From the NCBI RefSeq assembly GCF_013201035.1, contig NZ_CP053707.1:1488001-1552000 (forward strand): a stretch of 64,000 nucleotides of DNA, given 5' to 3'. The DNA comes from Arthrobacter sp. NEB 688 (GTDB lineage: Bacteria; Actinomycetota; Actinomycetes; Actinomycetales; Dermatophilaceae). Shown piece by piece: positions 21,839 through 29,911 of the stretch. The notes under the pieces were generated by a model. It had not been told where the DNA came from and searched no databases. It saw only the letters and a program-made list of their open reading frames with translations. Every line of letters begins with the position of its first letter. The stretch's first letter is position 1. Both the position numbers and the translations under genes were made by a program.

Positions 21839-22750
21839 GGCGGGGAAGATGCCGCTGGAGAGGTAGCGGTCGCCGCGGTCGCACACGACGAAGACGATCG
21901 TCGCGTCGCGCACCTCCTGCGCCACCTGGAGCGCGGTCCAGCACGCGCCGGCCGCGGACGGGCCGCCGAAGATGCCCTCCTCGCGGGCCAGCCGCCGGGC
22001 CATCTCCTCGGCGTCGTCCTGGGTGACCTCCACCGTCCGGTCCACCGCCGACGGGTCGAAGATGCTCGGCACGTAGGCCGGGGGCCAGGCCCGGATGCCG
22101 GGGATCTTCGAGCCCTCGGCGGGCTGGGCGCCGACGATCTGGACGTCGGGGTTGCGCGACTTGAGGAACCGCGAGACGCCGGTGATCGTGCCGGTGGTGC
22201 CCATCGCGGAGACGAAGTGCGTGATGCGGCCGTCGGTCTGGCTCCAGAGCTCCGGGCCGGTGCCGAGCTCGTGGGCGCGCGGGTTGTCGGGGTTGCCGAA
22301 CTGGTCGAGGACCCGCCCGCGCCCCTCCTGCTCCATCCGGGTCACGACGTCTCGGGCCTCCTCCATGCCACCCGCCGCCGGCGTGAGGACCAGCTCGGCG
22401 CCGAAGGCCCGCATCGTCTGGGCCCGCTCGACGGAGGCGTCCTCGGGCATGACGATGACGAGGGGGTAGCCGCTGATCGCGGCGGCCATCGCCAGCCCGA
22501 TGCCGGTGTTGCCGGAGGTGGCCTCGAGCAGGGTGTCGCCGGGGGAGATCTCGCCGCGTGCCTCGGCGCCGCGGATCATGCTGATCGCGGGCCGGTCCTT
22601 GACCGAGCCCGCGGGGTTGTTGCCCTCGAGCTTCGCGAGCAGCACGTTGCCGCGCCGGTCGTTCTCGGGCCCGGGGAGCCGCTGCAGACGCACCAGCGGC
22701 GTACCGCCGATGACGTCCTCCATCGTGGGGTACGCCGGGGGAGTGCTCAC
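21836..22750 (-). CDS. cysM: cysteine synthase B
   Basis: PLP enzyme of cysteine synthesis, 304 residues. It has NNPAGSVKDRPA with the PLP Lys51, SGNTGIGLAMAAA for phosphate binding, GTTGTITGVSRF and GIFGGPSAAGAC. Fold-type II enzymes of this length with KSRNPDVQIVGAQP and no C-terminal extension fit CysM (O-acetylserine or O-phosphoserine with sulphide, thiosulphate or a thiocarboxylate donor). The related CysK is the main alternative. GTG start; TAGACT lies 8 nt upstream. No mec+ or cysO-like partner is adjacent. Confidence 0.88.
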   Translation of the reverse strand: MSTPPAYPTMEDVIGGTPLVRLQRLPGPENDRRGNVLLAKLEGNNPAGSVKDRPAISMIRGAEARGEISPGDTLLEATSGNTGIGLAMAAAISGYPLVIVMPEDASVERAQTMRAFGAELVLTPAAGGMEEARDVVTRMEQEGRGRVLDQFGNPDNPRAHELGTGPELWSQTDGRITHFVSAMGTTGTITGVSRFLKSRNPDVQIVGAQPAEGSKIPGIRAWPPAYVPSIFDPSAVDRTVEVTQDDAEEMARRLAREEGIFGGPSAAGACWTALQVAQEVRDATIVFVVCDRGDRYLSSGIFPA

Positions 22751-22758
22751 GAGCCGAG

Positions 22759-22764
22759 AGTCTA
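22759..22764 (-). promoter_or_regulatory. -10 box for cysM
   Basis: TAGACT on the minus strand (22764-22759) is separated by 8 nt from the cysM GTG, consistent with a leaderless or near-leaderless transcript. Confidence 0.55.
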
Positions 22765-22774
22765 GGACGGCACC

Positions 22775-22801
22775 GACCGGGGACGACCCCCGTGGCCGGT
22801 C
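22775..22801 (-). terminator. hairpin after the ATPase/output-domain gene
   Basis: GACCGG (22775-22780) and CCGGTC (22796-22801) can pair, with inner CGGGG/CCCCG arms. The structure starts at the stop codon of the minus-strand gene upstream and is a modest terminator candidate. Confidence 0.4.
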
Positions 22802-23819
22802 AGCGAGCGGCGGCCCCGGACGGCGTGGCGTAGTGGTGGGCGAAGGGCTCGACGTCGGCCGGTGCGTGACCGAGGTGGACGACGACGCGGCACCCGGGGT
22901 CGCCGACGGCGATGCGCTCCTCGAGCAGGACCGACGCGCCGACGTCGTGGTTGCGCGCCGCGATGCCGCCGAAGACGCTGGACGTCATCCGGCACAGGGC
23001 CGGCGCCTGGCGGACGGTGTCGCCGAACGGGCACCGGGTGTTGACGAGGACCACGCGCTCCGCGGAGGCCTCGACCACGCTGAACCCGCCGTCGATGGCG
23101 TGCTTGAGGCGGACGTAGCAGCGGCCGAGCTCCTCCGGGGTGAGGCGGTCGACGACGCCCTCGGCAAGGCGGAACTCGGCCTCCATCTGGCCACCGACGT
23201 CGATGCCCACCTGGGCGACCGCGGCCTCCGCCGCGTCCGGCCCGTGGTGGTGCTCGACGGCGCGGGACATCTGGACGACGAGCGCGCGCAGGAAGGACTC
23301 GCGCCCGAAGCCGCCGGTGGGGCTCGCCTCGTCGAGCGCCGGCAGCAGCCCGCTGTCCCGTCGTGGCGGGTCGAGGCTGACCGTCGGCCGGCGAGAGACC
23401 GCCAGCCGCATCGAGACGACCGTCCCCGACTCGTGGCGCAGCCGGGCGACGACGTCGTGGGCGAGCAGCTCGATGATCCCGCTGCCGCGCCCCGACTCGG
23501 CGAGGTCCCCGAGGTCGTCGAGGTCGTCGCCGTCGCCCTCGTCGGGGCCGGTCGGGGTGGGGTGGCGTCCGGACACGGGCAGCGAGGAGCCGACGTCGTA
23601 CACGGTGAGGGCCGGGTGCTCCTCGGCCCAGCTGAGGGAGACCCACACGGGGCCGGCGGTGTGGCGCAGCGCGTTGCCGACGGCCTCGCTGACGACGAGC
23701 TCGGCGTCCTCGACCGCCTCCCGGTCCGGCACCGCGTGCCGGGTCAGGTACCGGCCGATCTCGCGGCGCAGCTCACCGAGCTGGTCGTGCCGGTCGAGGT
23801 ACCAGTCCATGCCTCTCAT
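22800..23819 (-). CDS. RsbW-type ATPase fused to methanogen-output-like domain
   Basis: 339 residues in two parts. Residues 10-145 are a GHKL ATPase of the anti-sigma/RsbW kind: N-box Asn49 in ELVVSEAVGNALRHT, Asp75 in LTVYDVGSS, glycine box ESGRGSGIIEL. Residues 170-320 resemble the MetOD1-type sensory output domain, with three Cys (263, 276, 310) in RCPFGD, ALCRMTS and VGDPGCRVVV. A His for autophosphorylation is not obvious, so a Ser/Thr-kinase anti-sigma or partner-switch role is more likely. ATG at 23819 or 23810. Assignment of the second domain is from memory of its pattern and needs a profile search. Confidence 0.68.
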   Translation of the reverse strand: MRGMDWYLDRHDQLGELRREIGRYLTRHAVPDREAVEDAELVVSEAVGNALRHTAGPVWVSLSWAEEHPALTVYDVGSSLPVSGRHPTPTGPDEGDGDDLDDLGDLAESGRGSGIIELLAHDVVARLRHESGTVVSMRLAVSRRPTVSLDPPRRDSGLLPALDEASPTGGFGRESFLRALVVQMSRAVEHHHGPDAAEAAVAQVGIDVGGQMEAEFRLAEGVVDRLTPEELGRCYVRLKHAIDGGFSVVEASAERVVLVNTRCPFGDTVRQAPALCRMTSSVFGGIAARNHDVGASVLLEERIAVGDPGCRVVVHLGHAPADVEPFAHHYATPSGAAAR

Positions 23820-23899
23820 GATGGGGGTCCGGGGGCTCGCGCGGTCGCCCGCGTCCCGAGCAGAACAGCGGCGTGCAGGTGTCGGTGGTCCCGGACCCG

Positions 23900-24160
23900 T
23901 CAGCCCAGACCGCGGTGCGCCGCCCACCGCTCGGCGGCGCGGGTGGCGGCGGCGTCGACGAGGGCCCGCAGCTCGGGCGAGTCGGGCATCCGGAAGGACG
24001 TGTACGCGCCACGCCCTCCCGCGCTGGGGCGGCCGTAGGCCTTCGCGGCGAGCGTGCCGTCGGGGAGCATCCGGACGTTGAGCGTCGTCAGGAGGAACTC
24101 CTCGCCGCGCCGCTCGTCCGTCCACTGCAGGTGCTCCGGGACGGCGACGTTGATCGCCAT
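23900..24160 (-). CDS. hypothetical protein, 86 residues
   Basis: I do not recognise this family. The 86-residue product starts MAINVAVPEHLQWTDERRGE, continues with a beta-rich stretch (FLLTTLNVRMLPDGTLAAKA) and an AYGRP-type turn, and ends in a helix with DAAATRAAERWAAHRG. There is no signal peptide or membrane segment. A GAGG site lies 8 nt upstream of the ATG; a GTG nine codons earlier (24187) is an alternative. It precedes the ATPase/output-domain gene on the same strand, about 80 bases away, and may be co-transcribed. Confidence 0.6.
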   Translation of the reverse strand: MAINVAVPEHLQWTDERRGEEFLLTTLNVRMLPDGTLAAKAYGRPSAGGRGAYTSFRMPDSPELRALVDAAATRAAERWAAHRGLG

Positions 24161-24268
24161 CGCGCTGACCTCGACCCCGTCGTCCACGGGGCCATCCTGC
24201 CCGCGGGTGACGTCCGCCCGCGGCGAACACCCTTGCTCGTGCCGGGTCGGGTGCCGCAGGGTCGAAGG

Positions 24269-24964
24269 GTGCATCACACGGAGCGGGTCGACGTCGGTCG
24301 TGGGATGCACCTCGCGTGCATCATGCGTCGACCGTCGCAACCGTCCGGGGCGCCGCCGGTCGTGCTGCTGCCGGGGACCGGCATGACCGCGCACGACTGG
24401 GACGTCGTGACGACCGACCTCGCCCGGGACCGCGACACGTACGCCGTCGACCTGCGCGGACAGGGGGGCAGCGACCGTCCCGGCACCTACTCGATCGCCC
24501 TGATGGCCCGGGACGTTGCCGGTCTGCTCGACGTCCTCGGCGAGCCGGTGGTCGACCTCGTCGGACACTCCCTCGGCGGCCTCGTCGCCTGCCGGGTGGC
24601 CGCCGAGCGCCCGGAGACGGTCCGGCGACTGATCCTCGAGGACGTCGGGGTCCCACACCGGCGCTCGCCGGCACCCCCGGTGCGGCCGGACGGGGAGCTG
24701 CCGTTCGACTGGGCCGTCGTCGAGCAGGTACGCCCCGAGATCGACGACCCCGACCCCGCCTGGCCCCGGCTGATGGCCCACGTCGCCCTGCCGACGCTCG
24801 TCGTCGCCGGCGGGTCGACCAGCCACGTCCCGCAGGAGCACGTCCGCGAGCTGTCCGACACGCTGCCGGACGCCCGCCTCGTGACCATCGACGCCGGGCA
24901 CCTCGTCCACGCCACCGAGCCCCGGCGCTTCACCGCCGCCGTCAGGTCCTTCCTCGACGGCTGA
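24269..24964 (+). CDS. small alpha/beta hydrolase
   Basis: A 231-residue alpha/beta hydrolase. The oxyanion region is VVLLPGTGMTAHDWD; the nucleophile Ser is in VGHSLGGLVACRVA; the acid is probably the Asp of LILEDVG or one near VVAGG; the catalytic His is in IDAGHLVHAT. The cap between strands 6 and 7 is unusually short (about 50 residues), so substrates may be small. The start is GTG with ERVDVGRGMH as the first strand; a later ATG at 24305 would remove that strand. Substrate unknown. Convergent with the next gene. Confidence 0.78.
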   Translation: MHHTERVDVGRGMHLACIMRRPSQPSGAPPVVLLPGTGMTAHDWDVVTTDLARDRDTYAVDLRGQGGSDRPGTYSIALMARDVAGLLDVLGEPVVDLVGHSLGGLVACRVAAERPETVRRLILEDVGVPHRRSPAPPVRPDGELPFDWAVVEQVRPEIDDPDPAWPRLMAHVALPTLVVAGGSTSHVPQEHVRELSDTLPDARLVTIDAGHLVHATEPRRFTAAVRSFLDG

Positions 24965-24965
24965 C

Positions 24966-24981
24966 GACCCGCGGCCGGGTC
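24966..24981. terminator. bidirectional hairpin
   Basis: GACCCG-CGGC-CGGGTC forms a perfect 6-bp stem in the 15-base gap between two convergent genes and overlaps the stop of the minus-strand gene. Confidence 0.5.
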
Positions 24982-25243
24982 AGGAGTCGTCCCGGTCGGC
25001 CTTCCACCGCCGGTACTCCGGCCGGAGGCAGCTGGCGCAGGGGCGGTATCCGGCCGCGAGGGCGACTCCCTCGTCGGCGAAGAACACGCGGTGGGTCACG
25101 TACTGCCCCTTGGCGATGTACCGCAGCGCGGTGGGGCAGTCGAGGCGGCCGTAGACCTTCGTGCGTCGGTGCCCACCGAGGGTCCCGGGCACGGTCGACC
25201 GACAGGGCTGCCCGTCGCTGCCGAGCAGCGTGTACTCCTTCAC
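24980..25243 (-). CDS. Ada-type metal-binding domain protein
   Basis: This 87-residue protein corresponds to the N-terminal zinc domain of Ada, which in the full protein repairs methyl-phosphotriesters. The pattern HRVFFADEGVALAAGYRPCASC matches the end of the Ada domain. Candidate zinc ligands are Cys14 or Cys36 plus Cys69 and Cys72. The AraC and O6-methyltransferase domains of Ada are absent, so it is a stand-alone module, probably nucleic-acid or metal binding. GTG start; CAGACT (25256-25251) lies 7 nt upstream, as for other leaderless genes here. Confidence 0.75.
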   Translation of the reverse strand: MKEYTLLGSDGQPCRSTVPGTLGGHRRTKVYGRLDCPTALRYIAKGQYVTHRVFFADEGVALAAGYRPCASCLRPEYRRWKADRDDS

Positions 25244-25292
25244 GCGGGCGAGTCTGCCCCGCGGCGGGCCGGTCGACCAGCCCCGGACCGGT

Positions 25293-25871
25293 CTACTCGC
25301 AGCCGATGCCGTCGCCGTCGCGGTCGAGGTGGCTGGCGTAGCCGGGGTCGCCACGGTGGACCGGCGCAGCGCCCGCCGCACGGGCTGCGGTGCAGTTCTC
25401 GTAGTAGACGCTCGAGACCACCGGACGGGCAGCCGCCCGAGCCTTGGCGGCAGCGGCCGCCTTGGCCTTCGCCTTCTGGGCGGCGACCGCCCTGGCCTTC
25501 GCGGCGGCCGCAGCCTTCGCCTTCTTGGCGGCGGCCGCGGCAGCAGCCTTGGCCTTCGCGGCTGCCGCAGCCTTCGCCTTCGCCGCTGCCTTCGCCTTGG
25601 CCTCGGCGGCTGCCTTCGCCTTGGCCTGCGCCTCTGCGGCCGCCTTCGCCTCGGCCGCCGCCGTGACCGCGGCCTGTCCGGCGGCGATCTCGTCCTCCAC
25701 CTGCTGAGCGGCGGCCAGCGCTGCGGCCTCCTGCGCGGAGGCGCTGGACGGTGCGGCCGCGAACGGTTGTGCCCCACCGGATGTGGGGTCGGCCTCCTGG
25801 GTGCCGCACGCGGCGACGGTGAGCATCAGAACGGTGGCCGCTGCGGCCCGGGCGACGACAGATGTACGCAC
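25293..25871 (-). CDS. Ala/Lys-rich lipoprotein with excalibur domain
   Basis: 192 residues. A lipoprotein signal peptide (VLMLTVAAC, acylated Cys22) is followed by a 100-residue low-complexity region of AKA/AAAK repeats (about 60-160), probably one long helix that could span the wall. The C-terminal excalibur domain runs from YYENCTAARAAG to the calcium-loop-like DRDGDGIGCE with its Cys pair. It is likely exported and anchored, with the excalibur tip calcium-binding. GTG at 25871 has AGGGGGAA upstream. An extended in-frame reading to 26003 would place residues before the signal peptide and overlap rarD. Confidence 0.8.
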   Translation of the reverse strand: MRTSVVARAAAATVLMLTVAACGTQEADPTSGGAQPFAAAPSSASAQEAAALAAAQQVEDEIAAGQAAVTAAAEAKAAAEAQAKAKAAAEAKAKAAAKAKAAAAAKAKAAAAAAAKKAKAAAAAKARAVAAQKAKAKAAAAAKARAAARPVVSSVYYENCTAARAAGAAPVHRGDPGYASHLDRDGDGIGCE

Positions 25872-25900
25872 GACGAGTTCCCCCTGCTTCGAGTGCTGTG

Positions 25901-25929
25901 AACCTACGACCTGCACCTTTGCGGCACAA
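25901..25929 (-). promoter_or_regulatory. vegetative promoter of the excalibur lipoprotein gene
   Basis: On the minus strand TTGTGC (25929-25924) and TAGGTT (25906-25901) are separated by exactly 17 bases, a sigma-70-like arrangement 29 bases upstream of the GTG. Confidence 0.6.
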
Positions 25930-25971
25930 GGGGTTCGCCACCCGGGTTCTGTCCGGGCCGACAGGTCGTCG

Positions 25972-26964
25972 TCAGACGGTGGGCTCGGGGCAGCCGGGGT
26001 CACGCTCGGCGGCGGCGGCGCGGCGCGACGCGCGGGCGGAGGTGAGGGAGTCGTAGGAGAGCAGCACGAGCGCCACCCAGACGATGCCGAAGCCGACCCA
26101 CAGCCGCCCCGAGACGTGCTCGCCGAGCAGCGTGACGCCGGCGACGAGCTGGAGGACGGGGGTGATGAACTGGATGAGCCCGATCGTCACGAGCGGGATG
26201 CGGCGCGCGGCAGCGGCGAACAGCAGCAGCGGGACGGCCGTGACGACGCCGGACAGCACGAGCAGCGTCGTGTGCCCACCGCCGTGCCCGGCGAAGGTCA
26301 GCGAGCCCTGCGCCGACAGGACGAACAGCACGACGACGGCCAACGGCGCGAGCACCGTGGTCTCGGCGGCCAGCGAGTGCATCGCCTCGAGCGAGGCGCC
26401 CACCTTCTTCTTCACGAGCCCGTAGAGGCCGAACGAGAACGCCAGCGCGAGAGGGATCCACGGCACGACACCGCCGGCGACGGCGAGCCACACCGACGCC
26501 AGGGCCCCGACCCCCACGGCGGCCCACTGCAGCGGCCGCAGCCGCTCGCGCAGCACGAACACGCCGAGGGCGACGGTGACGATCGGGTTGAGGAAGTACC
26601 CCAGCGCCGCCTCGTAGGTGCGCCCGGTGAGGACGGCGAGCACGTAGATGACCCAGTTGGCGGCGATGAGCAGCCCGGCGACGGTGATGCCGGCGACGAG
26701 CCGGGGCCGTGACACGAACGAGCGGATCCACGCGAGGTCGCGCCGCACGAGCAGCACGAGCGCGCAGACGGCGAGGGTCCACAGGATCCGGTGCGCGAGG
26801 ATCTCTAACGCCCCGGACGGCTTGAGCGCCGCGAAGTACAGCGGGAAGAGCCCCCAGATGCCGTAGGCGAGGAAGCCGTAGCCGGTGCCCCGGCGGACCT
26901 CCGCCGCAGCGGCCTCGGCCTCGGTGGCGCCCGACGACGCCGGTTCGTCCCCCGCCGCGGTCAC
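25972..26964 (-). CDS. rarD: RarD-like EamA family transporter
   Basis: A ten-helix membrane carrier of the drug/metabolite transporter superfamily, 330 residues. GFLAYGIWGLFPLYFAALKP is the RarD signature start; YFLNPIVTVALGVFVLRERL ends the first half and LIQFITPVLQLVAGVTLLGE the second. The name comes from a chloramphenicol-sensitivity locus, but the physiological substrate is unknown. GTG at 26964 overlaps the korB stop by 4 bases, so it is the third gene of the korAB operon. A GTG at 26976 is also in frame. Confidence 0.88.
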   Translation of the reverse strand: MTAAGDEPASSGATEAEAAAAEVRRGTGYGFLAYGIWGLFPLYFAALKPSGALEILAHRILWTLAVCALVLLVRRDLAWIRSFVSRPRLVAGITVAGLLIAANWVIYVLAVLTGRTYEAALGYFLNPIVTVALGVFVLRERLRPLQWAAVGVGALASVWLAVAGGVVPWIPLALAFSFGLYGLVKKKVGASLEAMHSLAAETTVLAPLAVVVLFVLSAQGSLTFAGHGGGHTTLLVLSGVVTAVPLLLFAAAARRIPLVTIGLIQFITPVLQLVAGVTLLGEHVSGRLWVGFGIVWVALVLLSYDSLTSARASRRAAAAERDPGCPEPTV

Positions 26965-28049
26965 CCCACGGTCCACGTGTCGCGGCCGCGCAGCAGCTCG
27001 TCGAGGTCGTCGTCCCCCGCAGGTCCGCCGGCGGCGTCGACCGCGCCCTCGACCTGGGCGCGCACGAGGTCGTCGTACGTCGGCCGGCCGACCTGGCGGA
27101 AGATGCCCATCGGCACGTGCGTCATCTCGGGGGAGTCCAGGCGCGAGAGCGCGAAGGCCGCCGACGGGTCCTCGGCCGCGGCGTCGTGGACGACGACCTC
27201 GCGGGCGCCGACCTCGGCCTCGGGCACGAACTCCGAGCGGCCGCCGGCGACGCGCACGAGCACGCGGCGGTCGTCCTCCGGCCCGACGGTGACCGGCTCG
27301 CCCGAGCGCAGGCGCACGATGCGCGCCGCCTGCTGCGAGCGGTCCTTGAGCACCTCGAACGCGCCGTCGTTGAAGATCGGGCAGTTCTGGTAGATCTCGA
27401 CGAGCGCGGCGCCCCGGTGCTCGGCCGCGGCCTTGAGCACCGACTTCAGCTCGTCGCGGTCGGACTCCATCGCCCGCGCGACGAACGTCGCCTCCGCCCC
27501 GAGGGCCAGCGACACGGGGTTGAACGGCGCGTCGACCGACCCGAGCGGGCTCGACTTCGTGACCGACCCGGTGCGCGACGTGGGAGAGTACTGGCCCTTG
27601 GTCAGGCCGTAGATCTGGTTGTTGAACAACAGGATCGTCATGTTGACGTTGCGGCGCAGCGCGTGGATCAGGTGGTTGCCGCCGATGGACAGCGCGTCGC
27701 CGTCACCGGTGACGACCCACACCGACAGGTCCGGCCGCGAGGTCGCGAGGCCGGTCGCGATGGCCGGCGCGCGCCCGTGGATCGAGTGCATCCCGTAGGT
27801 GTCGAGGTAGTACGGGAAGCGCGAGGAGCAGCCGATGCCGGAGACGAAGACGATGTTCTCGCGGCGCAGCCCGAGCTCGGGCAGGAAGGACTGGACGGCG
27901 GCGAGGATGACGTAGTCGCCGCAGCCGGGGCACCAGCGCACCTCCTGGTCGGAGGTGAAGTCCTTCTTCGTCTGCTTCGCGGCGTCGTCCGGCAGGTGCG
28001 GCACGTGCTGGAGGCCCGTCACGGGCATCCCGAGCTCGACGGTGGTCAC
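26961..28049 (-). CDS. korB: 2-oxoglutarate:ferredoxin oxidoreductase beta subunit
   Basis: KorB binds thiamine diphosphate and a 4Fe-4S cluster and, with KorA, oxidises 2-oxoglutarate to succinyl-CoA while reducing ferredoxin. The 362 residues show WCPGCGDYVIL (first cluster Cys pair), GIGCSSR, the TPP motif GDGDALSIGGNH...FNNQIYGLTKGQ and NCPIFND. GTG overlaps the korA stop (GTGA). The C-terminal 80 residues beyond the core are typical of actinobacterial KorB. It lies between the two complex I gene sets and could provide reduced ferredoxin. Confidence 0.94.
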   Translation of the reverse strand: MTTVELGMPVTGLQHVPHLPDDAAKQTKKDFTSDQEVRWCPGCGDYVILAAVQSFLPELGLRRENIVFVSGIGCSSRFPYYLDTYGMHSIHGRAPAIATGLATSRPDLSVWVVTGDGDALSIGGNHLIHALRRNVNMTILLFNNQIYGLTKGQYSPTSRTGSVTKSSPLGSVDAPFNPVSLALGAEATFVARAMESDRDELKSVLKAAAEHRGAALVEIYQNCPIFNDGAFEVLKDRSQQAARIVRLRSGEPVTVGPEDDRRVLVRVAGGRSEFVPEAEVGAREVVVHDAAAEDPSAAFALSRLDSPEMTHVPMGIFRQVGRPTYDDLVRAQVEGAVDAAGGPAGDDDLDELLRGRDTWTVG

Positions 28050-29911
28050 TGGATCTCCTCGAGGGTGGTCGAGACGACGTCGGCGAGCTCGACCGTGGTG
28101 AACGGCAGCCCCCGCACCGACGTGTGGGAGCGGACGTCGACGAGGTACTCCGCGCGCAGCAGGAGCGCGAGCTGGCCGGTGTTCATCTCCGGCACGACGA
28201 CGCGCTCGTAGCGGCGCAGGACCTCGCCGAGGTTCGCGGGGAAGGGGTTGAGGTGGCGCAGGTGCGCCCGCGCGACGCGGTGGCCGGCGTTGCGGATGGT
28301 CCGCGTCGCCGACGCGATCGGGCCGTAGGTCGAGCCCCAGCCGAGGACGAGGACCTTCGCGTCGCCGCTCGGGTCGTCGACCTCGACGTCGGGGACGGTG
28401 ACGCCCGCGACCTTGGCGGCGCGCAGCCGCACCATGAGGTCGTGGTTGTCGGGGTCGTAGCTGATGTCGCCCGTCACGTCGGCCTTCTCGATGCCGCCGA
28501 TGCGGTGCTCGAGGCCGGGCGTGCCCGGGACGGCCCACGGCCGCGCGAGCGTCTCGGGGTCGCGCAGGTACGGGCGGAAGACCGCAGCACCCTTGTCGTC
28601 CACCGCGTTCGGCTCGACGGCGAGGTCGACCGCCATCTCGGGCAGGTCCGACACCGCCGGCACCGACCACGGCTCGGAGCCGTTCGCGAGGTAGCCGTCG
28701 GACAGGAGGATGACCGGCGTCCGGTACGTCGTCGCGATGCGGACCGCCTCCATCGCCGCGTCGAAGCAGTCGGCCGGCGTCTGCGCCGCGACGACGGGCA
28801 CCGGCGACTCGCCGTTGCGGCCGTACATCACCTGGAGCAGGTCGGCCTGCTCGGTCTTGGTCGGCAGCCCGGTCGACGGCCCGCCGCGCTGGATGTCGAC
28901 GACGACGAGCGGCAGCTCGAGCGAGACCGCGAGCCCGATCGTCTCGGACTTCAGGGCGATGCCCGGCCCCGACGTCGTCGTGACCCCGACCGCGCCGCCG
29001 TACGACGCGCCGAGCGCGATGCCGATGCCGGCGATCTCGTCCTCGGCCTGGATCGTCGTCACGCCGTGCCGCTTCATCGACGACAGCGCGTGGAGGATGT
29101 CGGACGCCGGCGTGATCGGGTACGAGCCGAGCACGAGGGGGCGGCCGGCTCGGTGAGCGGCGGCGACGAGGCCGAGCGCGAGCGCGGTGTTGCCGGTGAC
29201 GTTGCGGTAGGTGCCCGGGGCCATCGGCGCGGCCTTGACGACGTACGAGGACGCGAAGTCCTCGGTCGTCTCGCCGTAGTTCCAGCCGGCGCGCAGCGCG
29301 GTGAGGTTGGCCTCGAGGATCTCGGGACGGCCGCCGAACTTCTTCGCGAGGAACGCCTCGGTGCCGGTGGTCGGCCGCGTGTACATCCACGACAGGAGGC
29401 CGAGGGCGAACATGTTCTTCGCCCGCTCCTTCTCCTTGCGGCTCAGGCCCTCGAACGGCGCGAGCGCCTCGACGGTGATCGAGGTGAGCGCCACCGGGTG
29501 CACGTGCCAGGAGTCGAGGCTGCCGTCCTCGAGCGGGTTGGCGTCGTAGCCGACCTTCGCGAGGTTGCGCTTGGTGAACTCGTCGGTGTTCGCGACGATC
29601 GTCGCCCCGCGCGGCACGTCGGCGAGGTTGGCCTTGAGCGCTGCCGGGTTCATCGCGACGAGGACGTCGGGGGCGTCACCCGGCGTGAGGACGTCGTGGT
29701 CGGCGAAGTGCAGCTGGAAGCTCGAGACGCCGGGCAGCGTGCCCTGGGGGGCGCGGATCTCGGCCGGGAAGTTCGGCAGCGTCGACAGGTCGTTGCCGAG
29801 CGCCGCGGTCTCGGAGGTGAAGCGGTCGCCGGTCAGCTGCATCCCGTCGCCGGAGTCGCCGGCGAACCGGATGACGACGCGGTCGAGGGTCTGGACGGTC
29901 TTGCTGGTCAC
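28046..29911 (-). CDS. korA: 2-oxoglutarate:ferredoxin oxidoreductase alpha/gamma subunit
   Basis: 621 residues, a fused gamma-alpha subunit. The N-terminal gamma domain has RFAGDSGDGMQLTGDRF and FPAEIRAPQGT. The alpha domain from about residue 195 has GSYPITPASDILH, QAEDEIAGIGIALGASYGG and TSGPGIALKSE, and the C-terminal domain has LGWGSTYGP. Substrate preference for 2-oxoglutarate is assigned by similarity to actinobacterial KorA; other 2-oxoacids are possible. GTG start with AGGGA upstream. It faces a divergent gene 230 bases away; a TACGAT box (29983-29978) may be its -10. Confidence 0.93.
   Translation of the reverse strand: MTSKTVQTLDRVVIRFAGDSGDGMQLTGDRFTSETAALGNDLSTLPNFPAEIRAPQGTLPGVSSFQLHFADHDVLTPGDAPDVLVAMNPAALKANLADVPRGATIVANTDEFTKRNLAKVGYDANPLEDGSLDSWHVHPVALTSITVEALAPFEGLSRKEKERAKNMFALGLLSWMYTRPTTGTEAFLAKKFGGRPEILEANLTALRAGWNYGETTEDFASSYVVKAAPMAPGTYRNVTGNTALALGLVAAAHRAGRPLVLGSYPITPASDILHALSSMKRHGVTTIQAEDEIAGIGIALGASYGGAVGVTTTSGPGIALKSETIGLAVSLELPLVVVDIQRGGPSTGLPTKTEQADLLQVMYGRNGESPVPVVAAQTPADCFDAAMEAVRIATTYRTPVILLSDGYLANGSEPWSVPAVSDLPEMAVDLAVEPNAVDDKGAAVFRPYLRDPETLARPWAVPGTPGLEHRIGGIEKADVTGDISYDPDNHDLMVRLRAAKVAGVTVPDVEVDDPSGDAKVLVLGWGSTYGPIASATRTIRNAGHRVARAHLRHLNPFPANLGEVLRRYERVVVPEMNTGQLALLLRAEYLVDVRSHTSVRGLPFTTVELADVVSTTLEEIQ

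Noticed and set aside
25430-25670. Low-complexity Ala/Lys tract as an intergenic tandem repeat
   Set aside because: It is in frame within a convincing lipoprotein with signal peptide and excalibur domain, so it is coding repeat, not an independent element.
25949-25964. CTGTC/GACAG hairpin between rarD and the lipoprotein gene as a terminator
   Set aside because: The stem is only 5 bp with a 6-nt loop in a GC-rich region where such pairs arise by chance.
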